Assembly: GCA_029907475.1 (NCBI GenBank)
Contig: JARYLU010000009.1
Span: forward strand, 1 to 64,000
Direction of reading: 5' to 3'
DNA: 64,000 nt
Origin: Bacillota bacterium
GTDB taxonomy: Bacteria > Bacillota > DSM-12270 > Thermacetogeniales > Thermacetogeniaceae
The position numbers and the translations under genes are program-made. Numbering within the stretch: the stretch's first letter is position 1; each line of letters opens with the position of its first letter. The notes beneath the pieces were generated by a model that was given only the letters and a program-made list of their open reading frames with translations, was not told the origin of the DNA and ran no database searches. Shown piece by piece: positions 1 to 7,606 of this stretch.

Positions 1-84
1 ATCGCCAGGGAGAAGGACATACCGTACCAGACTCTAATCCGGTCGTGGATTACTGAGGCCATCAGGCGAGAACGAGGCGAGTAG
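1..84 (+). CDS. CopG/BrnA-like antitoxin, C-terminal end (partial)
   Basis: Only the last 27 codons are in the window, ending at a TAG. The residues IPYQTLIRSWITEAIRRE match the C-terminal ribbon-helix-helix signature of CopG-type antitoxins, which repress their own toxin-antitoxin operon by DNA binding. The toxin partner, normally upstream (BrnT-like), would lie outside the left edge. No toxin gene follows. Family assignment rests on this short motif, so it is moderately sure. Confidence 0.6.
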   Translation: MAREKDIPYQTLIRSWITEAIRRERGE

Positions 85-300
85 CGGGCTTAAAATTTTT
101 AAAAAAATTTCACATGTTAAACTAGTTGACAATTCTCTCATGGAAATAGCATCATTTGTGATGAGATGAAATATTTTCCGGGGAATCTCTGGAATTAGGA
201 AGAACGTCTCCTGGTGCCTCTGGCTGCCAGGAAAAGGAGAATTTAGCGGTTCTGCGATAGAGTCGCTTAACAAAAGATAAAGAGTTATTTTTATCCCAAA

Positions 301-336
301 AACGTCCGTTTGGTCGATGGGCGTTTTTTGTTTTTT
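301..336 (+). terminator. Rho-independent terminator
   Basis: AACGTCC (301-307) pairs with GGGCGTT (319-325) with one G-T wobble, and is followed by a run TTTTTTGTTTTTT. It could end the antitoxin transcript, although it lies about 215 bases past its stop. Confidence 0.6.
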
Positions 337-407
337 CTATGATCCTTGAAAACCGAATAATATCGTTTTTGCTGCTGACCAGCGCATGCCGGTGGGCTCC
401 CCCAGCC

Positions 408-476
408 CCCGGGCGGGTAGGAGCGAACGAAAGTGAGGCGCGGGGGCGTGGCTGAGACTATGCGTATCCGCCCGGG
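408..476. repeat. GC-rich inverted repeat
   Basis: CCCGGGCGG at 408-416 is the exact reverse complement of CCGCCCGGG at 468-476. The loop also holds purine-rich stretches (GAGCGAACGAAAGTGAGG). A structured RNA or mobile-element end is possible; no known family was recognised. Confidence 0.4.
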
Positions 477-573
477 CCGAGGCCAGGCGCAGCAGTGAGC
501 GCAAAAGCAGCGTATGGGGCGCCGTATGCTTGTAGTGTTCATCCGCTCCTTGCTGTGAGCTTCCGGAGACAAG

Positions 574-1006
574 GACAAGGGGCTTGTCTTCGCCTCGCAA
601 ACCGGCGGCTACCTGAACCCCAGCAACCTTAATAATCGGCATTTCAAGCCGATCCTGAAGGCGGCGGGCTGCCTGACTTCGGCTCTATGACCTGCGCCAC
701 ACCCACGCCACCCTGCTTTACAGGCTCTACAAAGACATAAAGCTGGTGGCCGAGAGGCTGGGTCACGAGGACGAGGCATTCACTGTGAAGACTCACCATC
801 ATGTGTTACCCCGAGTCAAGGACGAGGCGGTTGCGAATTACGATGATGTGCTGACGGGCAAAATACTAGCCCCGGACCCCAAGCAGGACAAGCCTTTTGA
901 AAAAATGGATGCGTTAACTCTTGTGTTATACAACGTGATCGCCTTTCCGACTGGCGCACTACCCAAAAAGAAAACCCGCAATTGCTTGCGGGACAAGGTG
1001 TTCTAG
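574..1006 (+). pseudogene. Tyrosine recombinase (phage integrase) remnant
   Basis: Two reading frames give the C-terminal catalytic half of a tyrosine integrase. The first reads GLVFASQTGGYLNPSNLNN and ends at a TGA near 690; the second resumes with DLRHTHATLL, which holds the conserved R-H-x-x-H box, then LVAERLGHEDE and a THHHVLP segment in place of the usual TYxHVLP. The catalytic tyrosine position appears as His, so even apart from the frameshift the enzyme looks dead. The N-terminal half is missing. It runs up to the base before the 3' end of a tRNA-Thr, the usual integration target of this family. Confidence 0.8.
965..992 (-). terminator. Terminator of tRNA-Thr
   Basis: On the minus strand CCCGCAA-GCAA-TTGCGGG (992-975) is a perfect 7-bp hairpin followed by TTTTCTTTTT, 15 bases after the tRNA CCA end. 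It overlaps the tail of the integrase relic. Confidence 0.75.
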
Positions 1007-1081
1007 TGGAGCTGATGGTCGGATTCGAACCGACGACCTGCGCATTACGAGTGCGCTGCTCTACCACTGAGCTACATCAGC
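1007..1081 (-). tRNA. tRNA-Thr (CGT)
   Basis: A full cloverleaf is visible on the minus strand. The acceptor stem is GCTGATG/CATCAGC, the D arm holds AGCTCAGTGGTAGAGC, the anticodon stem-loop is GCGCA-CTCGTAA-TGCGC with anticodon CGT, and the T arm is GTCGGTTCGAATCCGAC. TCCA follows, so CCA is encoded. It is flanked by an integrase relic and its own terminator. Confidence 0.95.
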
Positions 1082-1256
1082 ACTTTAACTGAACGGACTT
1101 GTAACCGAAAGATATTATACAGCAGATTGCCGCTCCTGACAACTCCAATTTATTACCAGGAGCATCGACGCATTCGTCATTTGAATTTTTAAGGTTTTTG
1201 GGAGAAGGTGGTTAATTTCATCCCCAAGCAGGAAAAATATAAAGGGGGTGTTGACT

Positions 1257-2453
1257 TTGAAAATGCATTTAAAAGGTTGCCTTTTGAGTTTCCTGGTACT
1301 TGTCCTCGCCGCAGCGCTGGCTGGATGCTCCAGCCCGAACAAGAAGATCATGCCGGCGCCTGAACAGGAGAATTATGAGAAGCTGCGCGGTCAGGTTGCC
1401 GCCTATATAAAAGACCTGCCCGGCACTTATACCCTTTACTTTAAGGACCTCGCATCAGAGAAAGAATTCGGAATTGAAGAGGATGAACCTGTTCCTCCTG
1501 CCAGTTCCATCAAGCTCCCGGTAGCGCTCTACCTCTACAGGGAAATAGCTGCCGGAAATCGCAACTGGGAAGACAGGGTACGCTATGAAGCTGATACCGA
1601 CTACCAGGAAGGGGCCGGGATCTTGCGCTACTGGGCAAAAAACGGTGACACATACTCCCTGCGGACACTTGCCACCATCTCTATAGCACTCAGCGACAAC
1701 ATCGCCCACAACATGCTGGTGCGCCACCTGGGAGAAAAAAACGTCATGGAGTTTATAAACAAATTTGCACCCCGAACGACGCGTCCTTTCGGCAGCGCTT
1801 CGACAACCGCACGGGACATGGGGGCTTGCGTCGAAGAGGTACTGAAGTTCAAACGCCAACACCCCGAGTTGGGAACGCGCCTCCTGGATGACCTCGCCCA
1901 TACCATCTTTCACTATGGCCTCCCCGGCAAACTGCCTCCGGATCTGCTGGTTGCCCACAAAGAGGGCAGCATCGGGGGTGTGGCCACAGACGTAGGAGTG
2001 GTGCTTTCCCGCCGCCCGTATATCCTTGCCGTCCTCGCCAAAGACCTGCCGGATGAGGAAGAGGCTTTCAAGCATTTCTCCGCAATCTCGCGGATCATCT
2101 ACGATTACCAGCAAAAGCTCCCTCCCTCACCCCACCTCCGGGGGGCCGCAGGGGCCTTTTCAGGCATTTCTTTTGGGGTTGGGAACCTTGTGGCTGCCCG
2201 TGCGCAGCCCGTGCAGGAATCCCTCTTCTTCCGCCGAGATCCCCTCCCTCCGCTTCATCACCTGCCGCACAAAGGCTTCCCTTTTCGTCTCGAGCCGCTC
2301 CTGCAACCCCTCCGCCTCGTGGTCGAAACGTTCATCGCCCGTCTTGCGGTCTCCTGCCACCGGTCCAACCTCCTTTCCAGGGCTAAGTGGTTCCTCAGGT
2401 ATAGTTTCTCCTTTCGCCGCTTCCTTAAACTGGCCCTAAAACTAAACGAATGA
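1257..2453 (+). CDS. Class A beta-lactamase-like serine hydrolase, lipoprotein (C-terminal tail doubtful)
   Basis: The protein begins with a lipoprotein signal ending in a LAGCSS lipobox, so it should be anchored outside the membrane. It carries the SxxK motif in PASSIKLPVAL, an SDN motif in SDNIAHNML and a KxG-like HKEGSIGG, the three landmarks of class A beta-lactamase folds; such firmicute proteins may be penicillin-hydrolysing or cell-wall related. I prefer TTG at 1257, 8 bases after AAAGGGGG; GTG 1248 is too close to it. The family domain ends near base 2120 (IIYDYQQKL). The following 110 codons are Pro/Arg/Leu-rich, lie antisense to a small gene with its own strong ribosome site, and resemble nothing known, so the natural stop seems to have been lost. 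Domain call sure, tail not. Confidence 0.7.
   Translation: MKMHLKGCLLSFLVLVLAAALAGCSSPNKKIMPAPEQENYEKLRGQVAAYIKDLPGTYTLYFKDLASEKEFGIEEDEPVPPASSIKLPVALYLYREIAAGNRNWEDRVRYEADTDYQEGAGILRYWAKNGDTYSLRTLATISIALSDNIAHNMLVRHLGEKNVMEFINKFAPRTTRPFGSASTTARDMGACVEEVLKFKRQHPELGTRLLDDLAHTIFHYGLPGKLPPDLLVAHKEGSIGGVATDVGVVLSRRPYILAVLAKDLPDEEEAFKHFSAISRIIYDYQQKLPPSPHLRGAAGAFSGISFGVGNLVAARAQPVQESLFFRRDPLPPLHHLPHKGFPFRLEPLLQPLRLVVETFIARLAVSCHRSNLLSRAKWFLRYSFSFRRFLKLALKLNE
2160..2360 (-). CDS. Small charged hypothetical protein
   Basis: A 66-residue protein, about 40% charged, probably helical (GLQERLETKREAFVRQV). Its GTG start is 8 bases behind a perfect AAAGGAGG, which argues that it is truly translated even though it lies inside the apparent tail of the opposite-strand serine hydrolase. 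It follows the methyltransferase on the same strand by about 155 bases and might be co-transcribed with it. No family recognised. Confidence 0.5.
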   Translation of the reverse strand: MAGDRKTGDERFDHEAEGLQERLETKREAFVRQVMKRREGISAEEEGFLHGLRTGSHKVPNPKRNA

Positions 2454-2515
2454 AACGAATCCGTGTGCGCCTTCCTGGCGCGAAAGGTACGGCGAAAGTG
2501 TTATTCCGGAGTTTT

Positions 2516-4078
2516 TCAGGTAAAAGGAGCCACCTTCACGTCCCGGGGGACGAGCCGGATCGCCTCCCCGATCTTTTCGATGTTTTTCGAGAGGCGCTGC
2601 CGGCCCGGCCTCCTTCCCCGCACAGAAGTCCCCTGCACCCGCGCGATCTGCGCCCCGAAGCGCTCCATCTGCTCCCTGACCGCATCCATGATGAACTCCT
2701 CATCCCCAGCACGCGCCCCGTCCTCGTTTAGCTTCTGGAAAACGAGGATGTACTCGTCCTCTATCTTTCCGACCTCTACATTCGTGTATTTCCGGGTCAC
2801 GTCAATGTTCCTGAAAATCGACTTCAGGTGGGCGAAACCGGCGCGGGCTGCCAGTGCAGCCAGGAACTTGTGAGTCTCGATCAGTTCGTACTCCAGGCTG
2901 GAGTTCCCCACCACGACCACGCACAATTTCCCCTTTTTCAAAACGCGGTGCATCTCGCACAGGGCGCGGAGCATGTCTCCCAAATACCTGGCAAGGAGCC
3001 GGAACCGGTTCGCGATGAACTGAGAATGCCCCCCGATCTCGTGCTGTTTGAAGAGGCCGAAGTCAAGCCCCAGCCAGAGCATGTTGTACATGTGGACGCG
3101 GTAGTAATCGAGGGCGTTCACGTAAGGGGGAGAAGTAACGATCAAATCGACGGTGCCGCCGCGGATCTCGAGTCTCCTGGCGTCCCCGTTGAGAAGGCGC
3201 ACCCCAGGAGGTTTGGGAATCAGCGCGGTCATCCTCTCAAGCTCGGCCCTCATCAGGGCGAGCTTTCTCAGGAAAAGGTCTTCCACTCTCCCGCCCCCGC
3301 AGTTCTCGGAGCCATTTTCTCCCTGCCTGTTCTTGCAGTTCTTTCCCTCTTCGTTTTCCACCAGCGACCAGACCGCCGCCGAGAGGGCAACCCTCCCCAG
3401 GTCGTACAGGTCCTGCGAACCTCCTGTTAAAAGCTCCCTCACAAAGAGGCGCACCCCTTCCAGCCGCCTGACGGTCGCGGCATCGAAAAGACGGCTCAGT
3501 TTCCGCCTGGGGAGGGGCTGGAGTGTGCTTTCCCCGGCGCTGCTTCCCCCGGTCACTCTTTCCCCGGCACTGCCTTCGGCATCGCCTGCACTGCTGCCCG
3601 CCTCGCTGCCGCCGGTTTTGCCCGCCCTACCGCCCCCGGTTACGCCTTCCCCGCCTTCCCCTGCGCCACCTCCCCGGTTCCGGTGCTCCTGAAACTCCGC
3701 GAGCTTCTCCGTCAGGAAAGAAAGCTCAGCCTCCGGAAGGAGCGTGGTCTTCGCCTTGCTGATCAGGACCGCGAGGGGGTTGAGGTCGTTCCCGATGGAG
3801 TTCCTCCCGTTCAGGAAGGACTCCACCAGGGTCGTCCCGCAGCCGCAGAAGGGGTCGCAGACCAGGTCTCCCTCCCCGGTGAAGAGCTTGATGAAGGTGA
3901 GGGGGATCTGGGGGATAAAGCGGGCAGGGTAGGAATGAAACTTGTGGGAGAGGTACTGGGTGGGAAAGTCCTTGAAGTCCCAGGGAACCCGGTCCAGAAG
4001 AGCCAGCGCGGCCTCAAAATCGCAGGCCCCGTTGATGGTTTCCAGGTATTCCAGGTATTCACCGCAAGCCTTGACCAC
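2516..4078 (-). CDS. DNA methyltransferase (N4/N6 type)
   Basis: The protein (520 residues) carries the SAM-binding motif I as DPFCGCGTT (75-83) and the catalytic motif IV as TSPPY (315-319), typical of amino-methyltransferases acting on cytosine N4 or adenine N6. The N-terminal segment with HSYPARFIPQIP is common in this COG0863-like group. Start GTG at 4078 follows AGGAGG by 12 bases; a closer ATG opens only an 8-codon frame. Residues 134-184 are a Gly/Ser/Ala/Glu-rich low-complexity insertion between motifs, probably a flexible loop. No restriction endonuclease is adjacent, so it looks like an orphan methylase or the remnant of a restriction system. Target base is not decidable by eye. Confidence 0.85.
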   Translation of the reverse strand: MVKACGEYLEYLETINGACDFEAALALLDRVPWDFKDFPTQYLSHKFHSYPARFIPQIPLTFIKLFTGEGDLVCDPFCGCGTTLVESFLNGRNSIGNDLNPLAVLISKAKTTLLPEAELSFLTEKLAEFQEHRNRGGGAGEGGEGVTGGGRAGKTGGSEAGSSAGDAEGSAGERVTGGSSAGESTLQPLPRRKLSRLFDAATVRRLEGVRLFVRELLTGGSQDLYDLGRVALSAAVWSLVENEEGKNCKNRQGENGSENCGGGRVEDLFLRKLALMRAELERMTALIPKPPGVRLLNGDARRLEIRGGTVDLIVTSPPYVNALDYYRVHMYNMLWLGLDFGLFKQHEIGGHSQFIANRFRLLARYLGDMLRALCEMHRVLKKGKLCVVVVGNSSLEYELIETHKFLAALAARAGFAHLKSIFRNIDVTRKYTNVEVGKIEDEYILVFQKLNEDGARAGDEEFIMDAVREQMERFGAQIARVQGTSVRGRRPGRQRLSKNIEKIGEAIRLVPRDVKVAPFT

Positions 4079-4183
4079 CGCTCATCCCGACCTCCTCGAG
4101 CCTTTTTCATATCTACCTGCAATATCATCCCGCAATACCAACCACGCACCTGCCGGACATCGCGCCTGTTTTACATTTTATCT

Positions 4184-4195
4184 CATCCCGGGATG
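4184..4195. promoter_or_regulatory. Perfect 12-bp palindrome between divergent genes
   Basis: CATCCCGGGATG lies midway between the divergent methyltransferase and coiled-coil genes, a position suited to an operator. No bound regulator can be named. Confidence 0.3.
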
Positions 4196-4313
4196 CGGTA
4201 CCATCCACACGCAGGGTAATCCCGGTAATTTTTATCCCTCCGGCAGGAAAAAAAGGGAATTCGGAGAAACCTTTCCAGAAGTGATGTCATGTAAATGAAT
4301 GAGGTGGGGTGAA

Positions 4314-4796
4314 GTGGAAAAAATCCTGGATCAGATCCTCTGTGAACTGAAAACGCTCAAGGAAGGGCAAGACCGGATGGAGGGGAGTATTGCCGTCCTC
4401 CAGGAAGGGCAGGCACGCCTGGGAGAGCGCATCGGTGGCGTGGAAGAGCGAATCGGTGGCGTGGAAGAGCGCCTTGGCAGCGTGGAAGTGCGCATAGGCG
4501 GCGTAGAGGGCCGGATCGCCGGCCTCGAAGAAGGGCAGGGACGGACAGAAGACCGCCTCAAAATAATTGAAGAAGAGCAGCGGAACACGAAATTCGAAAT
4601 CAGAGAGCTCAGGCAGGGCCAGCTCAGGCTCGAAACCCGCATCGAAAACGAGGTGATCGAAAAGATCCGTGCCCTTTACGATGGTCGTAATGTCCAGAAT
4701 GACGTAAATGAGAGGATTTTCGCCGCTCTCGAGCGCATCGAGGCGAAAATCGACGTTTTGCAGCTGGAAACCGCCCACATCCGCCGTGCAAAGTAG
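4314..4796 (+). CDS. Coiled-coil heptad-repeat protein
   Basis: The 160-residue protein is an almost continuous coiled coil. Its middle carries five to six 7-residue units of the type VEERIGG, encoded by 21-bp near-repeats between about 4420 and 4530. There is no signal peptide or membrane segment, so it should be cytoplasmic and oligomeric. GTG 4314 is favoured because GAGGTGGGG precedes it by a good distance; an ATG at 4299 would place that site inside the gene. It is transcribed away from the methyltransferase. Such repeat-rich coiled-coil proteins are common in Peptococcaceae, with unknown role. Confidence 0.65.
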   Translation: MEKILDQILCELKTLKEGQDRMEGSIAVLQEGQARLGERIGGVEERIGGVEERLGSVEVRIGGVEGRIAGLEEGQGRTEDRLKIIEEEQRNTKFEIRELRQGQLRLETRIENEVIEKIRALYDGRNVQNDVNERIFAALERIEAKIDVLQLETAHIRRAK

Positions 4797-4803
4797 GGAT
4801 TTT

Positions 4804-5319
4804 TTATCCTTCGTCAAGGCGGTCAGCAGTCTCCTCCAGGAAAGACAAGAATCTCTCCATCTGGGAAATGAGACTCTCTAAAACTTCTGGCAACTCATAA
4901 ACCAGATGCTTCATCCTGTCCCAGTCAGGGACAAGGGGACTGTACATGTGCAGGCCGCGTTGGCGGAAACGGCGGTATTCATCAAGCTTCTGGGCGAGGC
5001 CCTCATCGATTACCGGCGGCCGAACTTTGGGGATGTCGAGTGTCATCCGGCGCAACAGATCCCGGTGCCATGTTTCCGAAGCAAGGGTCCCGTGGTTGAT
5101 CGTGGTCAGGACGTCTAAAAAAATATCTTCTACAGCGGTATAGAAACCCTCGAGGCAGTGTGCCAGCCCCATCAGCTCCAGGGAAGTAAGTCCTTTTTTC
5201 TTTCCCGCGCCTTTTATCCCTGCCTCCGCTTCCCTGCCAATGCCCCGGATGGCGCTTAACTTATCCCGGATTTCGGCGATAAAGCTCCGGAGGGATACGG
5301 CATCAAGTTCCCGACTCAC
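4804..5319 (-). CDS. HepT-like HEPN ribonuclease toxin
   Basis: This 171-residue protein has the HEPN active-site signature RX4HXY exactly (R119-QRGL-H124-M-Y126), followed by DWDRM and LVYELPEVL as in HepT proteins. HEPN toxins cleave RNA and are silenced by the paired MNT nucleotidyltransferase, which in studied cases adds AMP to the toxin near the active site. The GTG start overlaps the mntA-like stop (5303-5305), so the two are translationally coupled. A longer reading frame to 5556 is only overlap with mntA. The pair lies in an accessory region, as expected for a toxin-antitoxin module. Confidence 0.8.
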   Translation of the reverse strand: MSRELDAVSLRSFIAEIRDKLSAIRGIGREAEAGIKGAGKKKGLTSLELMGLAHCLEGFYTAVEDIFLDVLTTINHGTLASETWHRDLLRRMTLDIPKVRPPVIDEGLAQKLDEYRRFRQRGLHMYSPLVPDWDRMKHLVYELPEVLESLISQMERFLSFLEETADRLDEG

Positions 5320-5707
5320 AAAGAAGCACCCCCTCGGTCTCAATTTTCCTGCGCAGAAAGGGAGCAGCTTCCCTGAGATCAACCAGATCAAAAGAAAAGC
5401 TAAGGTGCTCCCCAAGGCCCCGTTCGGCCAGACTCCAGTTCTTTTCCGGCATCCCCTCCACTGCCAGATCGATATCGGAGTCAAGGCGAAAAAGAGGCCT
5501 CTTCCAGGCCAGAGAGCCGAAAAGGTAGACCCGCCTGGCGCCGCAGTTCTCGACAAGAAAGCGTGCCGCCGCCGCCGCCTCCCTCAGGGCGCGTTTAACC
5601 TCTCTTGATCTCTTCTTCCTTGCAGCCTGAAGCCGCTGCTTCCAGGCCGCAATGTAAACATCCCACCCATGTCCGGGTTCTTTTTCGTCTCTCACCGTTT
5701 CGGACAC
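5303..5707 (-). CDS. MntA-like nucleotidyltransferase antitoxin
   Basis: A minimal nucleotidyltransferase with the catalytic GSL...SDIDLAV pattern: GS precedes the D-x-D acidic pair by about a dozen residues. Counted from an upstream TTG at 5749, GS is 78-79 and the acids are Asp92 and Asp94. MNT proteins of this kind AMPylate and neutralise HepT toxins. The start is uncertain. GTG at 5707 has an AGGAG ten bases before it, while TTG 5749 has no visible ribosome site. It overlaps the hepT start. A second, broken nucleotidyltransferase of the same kind lies 1.2 kb away. Confidence 0.75.
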   Translation of the reverse strand: MSETVRDEKEPGHGWDVYIAAWKQRLQAARKKRSREVKRALREAAAAARFLVENCGARRVYLFGSLAWKRPLFRLDSDIDLAVEGMPEKNWSLAERGLGEHLSFSFDLVDLREAAPFLRRKIETEGVLLCESGT

Positions 5708-5875
5708 TCCATCCACGCTCCTGCCGGTAATATCCCATCTTGTGGTCAAATTTTATCTTACTTCCGCGTATAATTCTATCACTTGGAGTGAATCTGCTAA
5801 ATTTTTTTGAGAGTCCCGCCCTCAAGGGTGGCTTCCCTTTCTTTTGGTCACAGCTGTAGCCCAGAACGGCCACTT

Positions 5876-6436
5876 TTACGCCTGGACATCGAGGGGGGAA
5901 CCAACTGCATGAATATGCAGCTCAGGTGGACGGCGCAAAAAAACACGCACCGCACCCGGGTGCAGCTTCACCCGCATTTCCCCGGGTTCAAAGCGAACCT
6001 TTACATAACCCCCTCGAAAACTTCTCTCCCCCTCGATCACCCGAAAAGAAATATCCGGCAAGCGGACCGGGGCCAGCGCTACTTCGCACTCCTCGCCCAG
6101 GCTGTTCTCCCACGCAATGTCAGCAATTACATTTGCCTCCCCGTTCTCAATGGAAGCCAGGCGGTCCCCCTCGGCGGCAGTCTGCGCCACCGCCTCGTTT
6201 AACTTCATGCTGGCTTGGGAGGCATAGAAGCGGGAAAAAGCAAGAACGTCGAATATTTGCAGGTCCTCCCGGCAGGGCTTCGCATCAATCGAAAGTTCCA
6301 GCCGGTCCGGCTTGAACGTCAGGACGGGAAGCTGCGTTTTTATGTCCAACTTTGGGTCAGAGATCGTCAATTCGATAGATGGGGGAGTTTGGCGGACGCC
6401 GATCTGCCCCCAAACCTGTTCGATTCGCAACTGCAC
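5876..6436 (-). CDS. DUF6470 (YviE-like) flagellar-associated protein
   Basis: The 186-residue protein starts with LRIEQVWGQIGVRQTPPSIE and alternates short beta-rich segments with PxLxI motifs, the pattern of Bacillus YviE/DUF6470. That gene normally sits between flgL and fliW in the flagellar operon. Here it stands alone, 11 kb from the flagellar block, without fliW or csrA beside it. GTG 6436 is preceded by GAGGGG at 5 bases and gives the family N-terminus directly. Its molecular function is unknown. Confidence 0.65.
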   Translation of the reverse strand: MQLRIEQVWGQIGVRQTPPSIELTISDPKLDIKTQLPVLTFKPDRLELSIDAKPCREDLQIFDVLAFSRFYASQASMKLNEAVAQTAAEGDRLASIENGEANVIADIAWENSLGEECEVALAPVRLPDISFRVIEGERSFRGGYVKVRFEPGEMRVKLHPGAVRVFLRRPPELHIHAVGSPLDVQA

Positions 6437-6869
6437 TGCATTCCCCTCAATTCCAGCAGGAATCAATTCCTCTTATCGCCTCACGGGGCGGGGCGATCCA
6501 ACGTAAACGAGCTTTATCCCTCTCCAGCCGCCTGGAAACAACTTTTGCCAGTTTCCAGCGGTCAAACCCCAGGCGTGTAAGAAAAGATGTGGGAAAAACC
6601 TCCCCACCGAAAACTAACACCGATATTTTGGCAACCAACGGGCTTTTTTTGTTATATTCGGCATAAAACAGAAAATCCCTCCATAAAAAATAGGTCTTAA
6701 GCATGAGTTTGTAATGAATTCGGGGATTTTAATCCCATGTAATACCGCCTGTACGCGGCAGTCCTTGCATAACTGGGAGCGCCTCAACCGGACCAGACCC
6801 CAGTCAAGAATGGCCGACACTTATGAAACTGGTGCGTGAATCACACAAAAGTGGCAAGGTAGACGTGAT
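6437..6869. other. No supported gene
   Basis: Several short open frames exist on both strands but none has a recognisable family, ribosome site and plausible composition together. The stretch separates the DUF6470 gene from a decayed nucleotidyltransferase and may contain worn-down coding DNA. Confidence 0.5.
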
Positions 6870-7191
6870 CCGCTTCCTGGCCCTCGTTCATCCGGGATTC
6901 CCCATGCCGCAAGGTCAATATCAGACCAGCGAGTAAACCTAGAACGATCTACTAGGGAGCCAAAAACAACTACCTTCCTGGCGCCAAAACCTTCTTTAAT
7001 AAAAAGGACGCCGCCTGGCGGGCCAGTTTCCAGGCCTCCTCGTACCGCAGGATTACAGCCGCACCAGCTTCTGAAAGCTCCTGAGTAAACGCCAAAGGAT
7101 ATTTAGCTGTGCAATAAACAGTTGAGTCATTAGATTCCAAAACGACCACCGCCCCTGTCTCCATTCTATAGTATTTGCACCGGCCGATCAA
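6870..7191 (-). pseudogene. Nucleotidyltransferase (MNT family), frameshifted
   Basis: The first frame gives a helical N-terminus ending EEAWKLARQAASFLLKK and then leaves its frame. A one-base shift continues it as GFGARKVVVFGSLVDRS followed by RWSDIDLAAWGIPDE, which contains the GS and D-I-D catalytic elements. After GIPDE similarity is lost. No HEPN partner remains. It resembles the intact antitoxin at 5303-5707 in type but is not a recent copy. Confidence 0.7.
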
Positions 7192-7319
7192 GAAACCGGC
7201 TGGCCTATGTATTTGCTAAACTGAAAGTTGACCACCTGATCACCAAAAAATTACCCAACCAAACACCGGATCCCAGTATAGTGGAAACGTCCAAGTTTTC
7301 AGTATACAGGAGGAGAAAG

Positions 7320-7590
7320 GATAATCGACGCGGTCGACAAAGAACTGAACCGCAGGCCCTACTTCGTAGAAGGAAAATCTTAAAGATTATTTACGCCGGT
7401 TAAAGCTGCCGGCGGTGGCCCGGCACTACAAGAGCCTGGCCAGCAGTGGCTAAAACGAGACCTGGTGGTAGTGGACGAACTGGGTTATGTGCCGTACACC
7501 CCGGAGGGAGCCCAGCTTTTCTTCCGGTTCATGGCGATCCGCTACGAAAGGGGGATGTGCTGATCACCTCACTGCTACCACCACCGGGCG
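7320..7590 (+). pseudogene. IS21-family IstB ATPase remnant
   Basis: Fragments in shifted frames read DYLRRLKLPAVARHYKSLA (IstB N-terminal helix) and DLVVVDELGYVPYTPEGAQL (Walker B region), then ERG plus, one base out of frame, DVLITS. The Walker A segment is deleted. IstB is the ATP-dependent helper of IS21 transposases; this copy cannot work. No terminal repeats were found, so the element borders are unknown. Confidence 0.75.
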
Positions 7591-7606
7591 GGCGGAAAAT
7601 CTGTCC

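Larger units (their letters stand above)
85..573. other. Gene-free stretch with terminator and GC-rich inverted repeats
   Basis: The left part (85-300) is AT-rich with a TTGACA-like box near 126 but no convincing -10. A T-rich terminator sits at 301-336. From about 385 to 560 the DNA turns very GC-rich with several internal complementary segments and no reading frame that resembles a protein I know. It ends where integrase-like coding begins. Confidence 0.5.

Noticed and set aside
337-642. Minus-strand 101-residue reading frame
   Set aside because: Composition is Leu/Arg/Ser/His-rich from GC-rich repeats, it overlaps a terminator and the integrase relic, and it matches no family.
4420-4530. 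21-base repeats as a possible CRISPR or tandem non-coding array
   Set aside because: They stay in frame with one open gene and encode heptads; no spacers.
5319-5556. N-terminal extension of the HepT protein to 5556
   Set aside because: It only re-reads mntA in another frame; GTG 5319 gives the normal HepT length.
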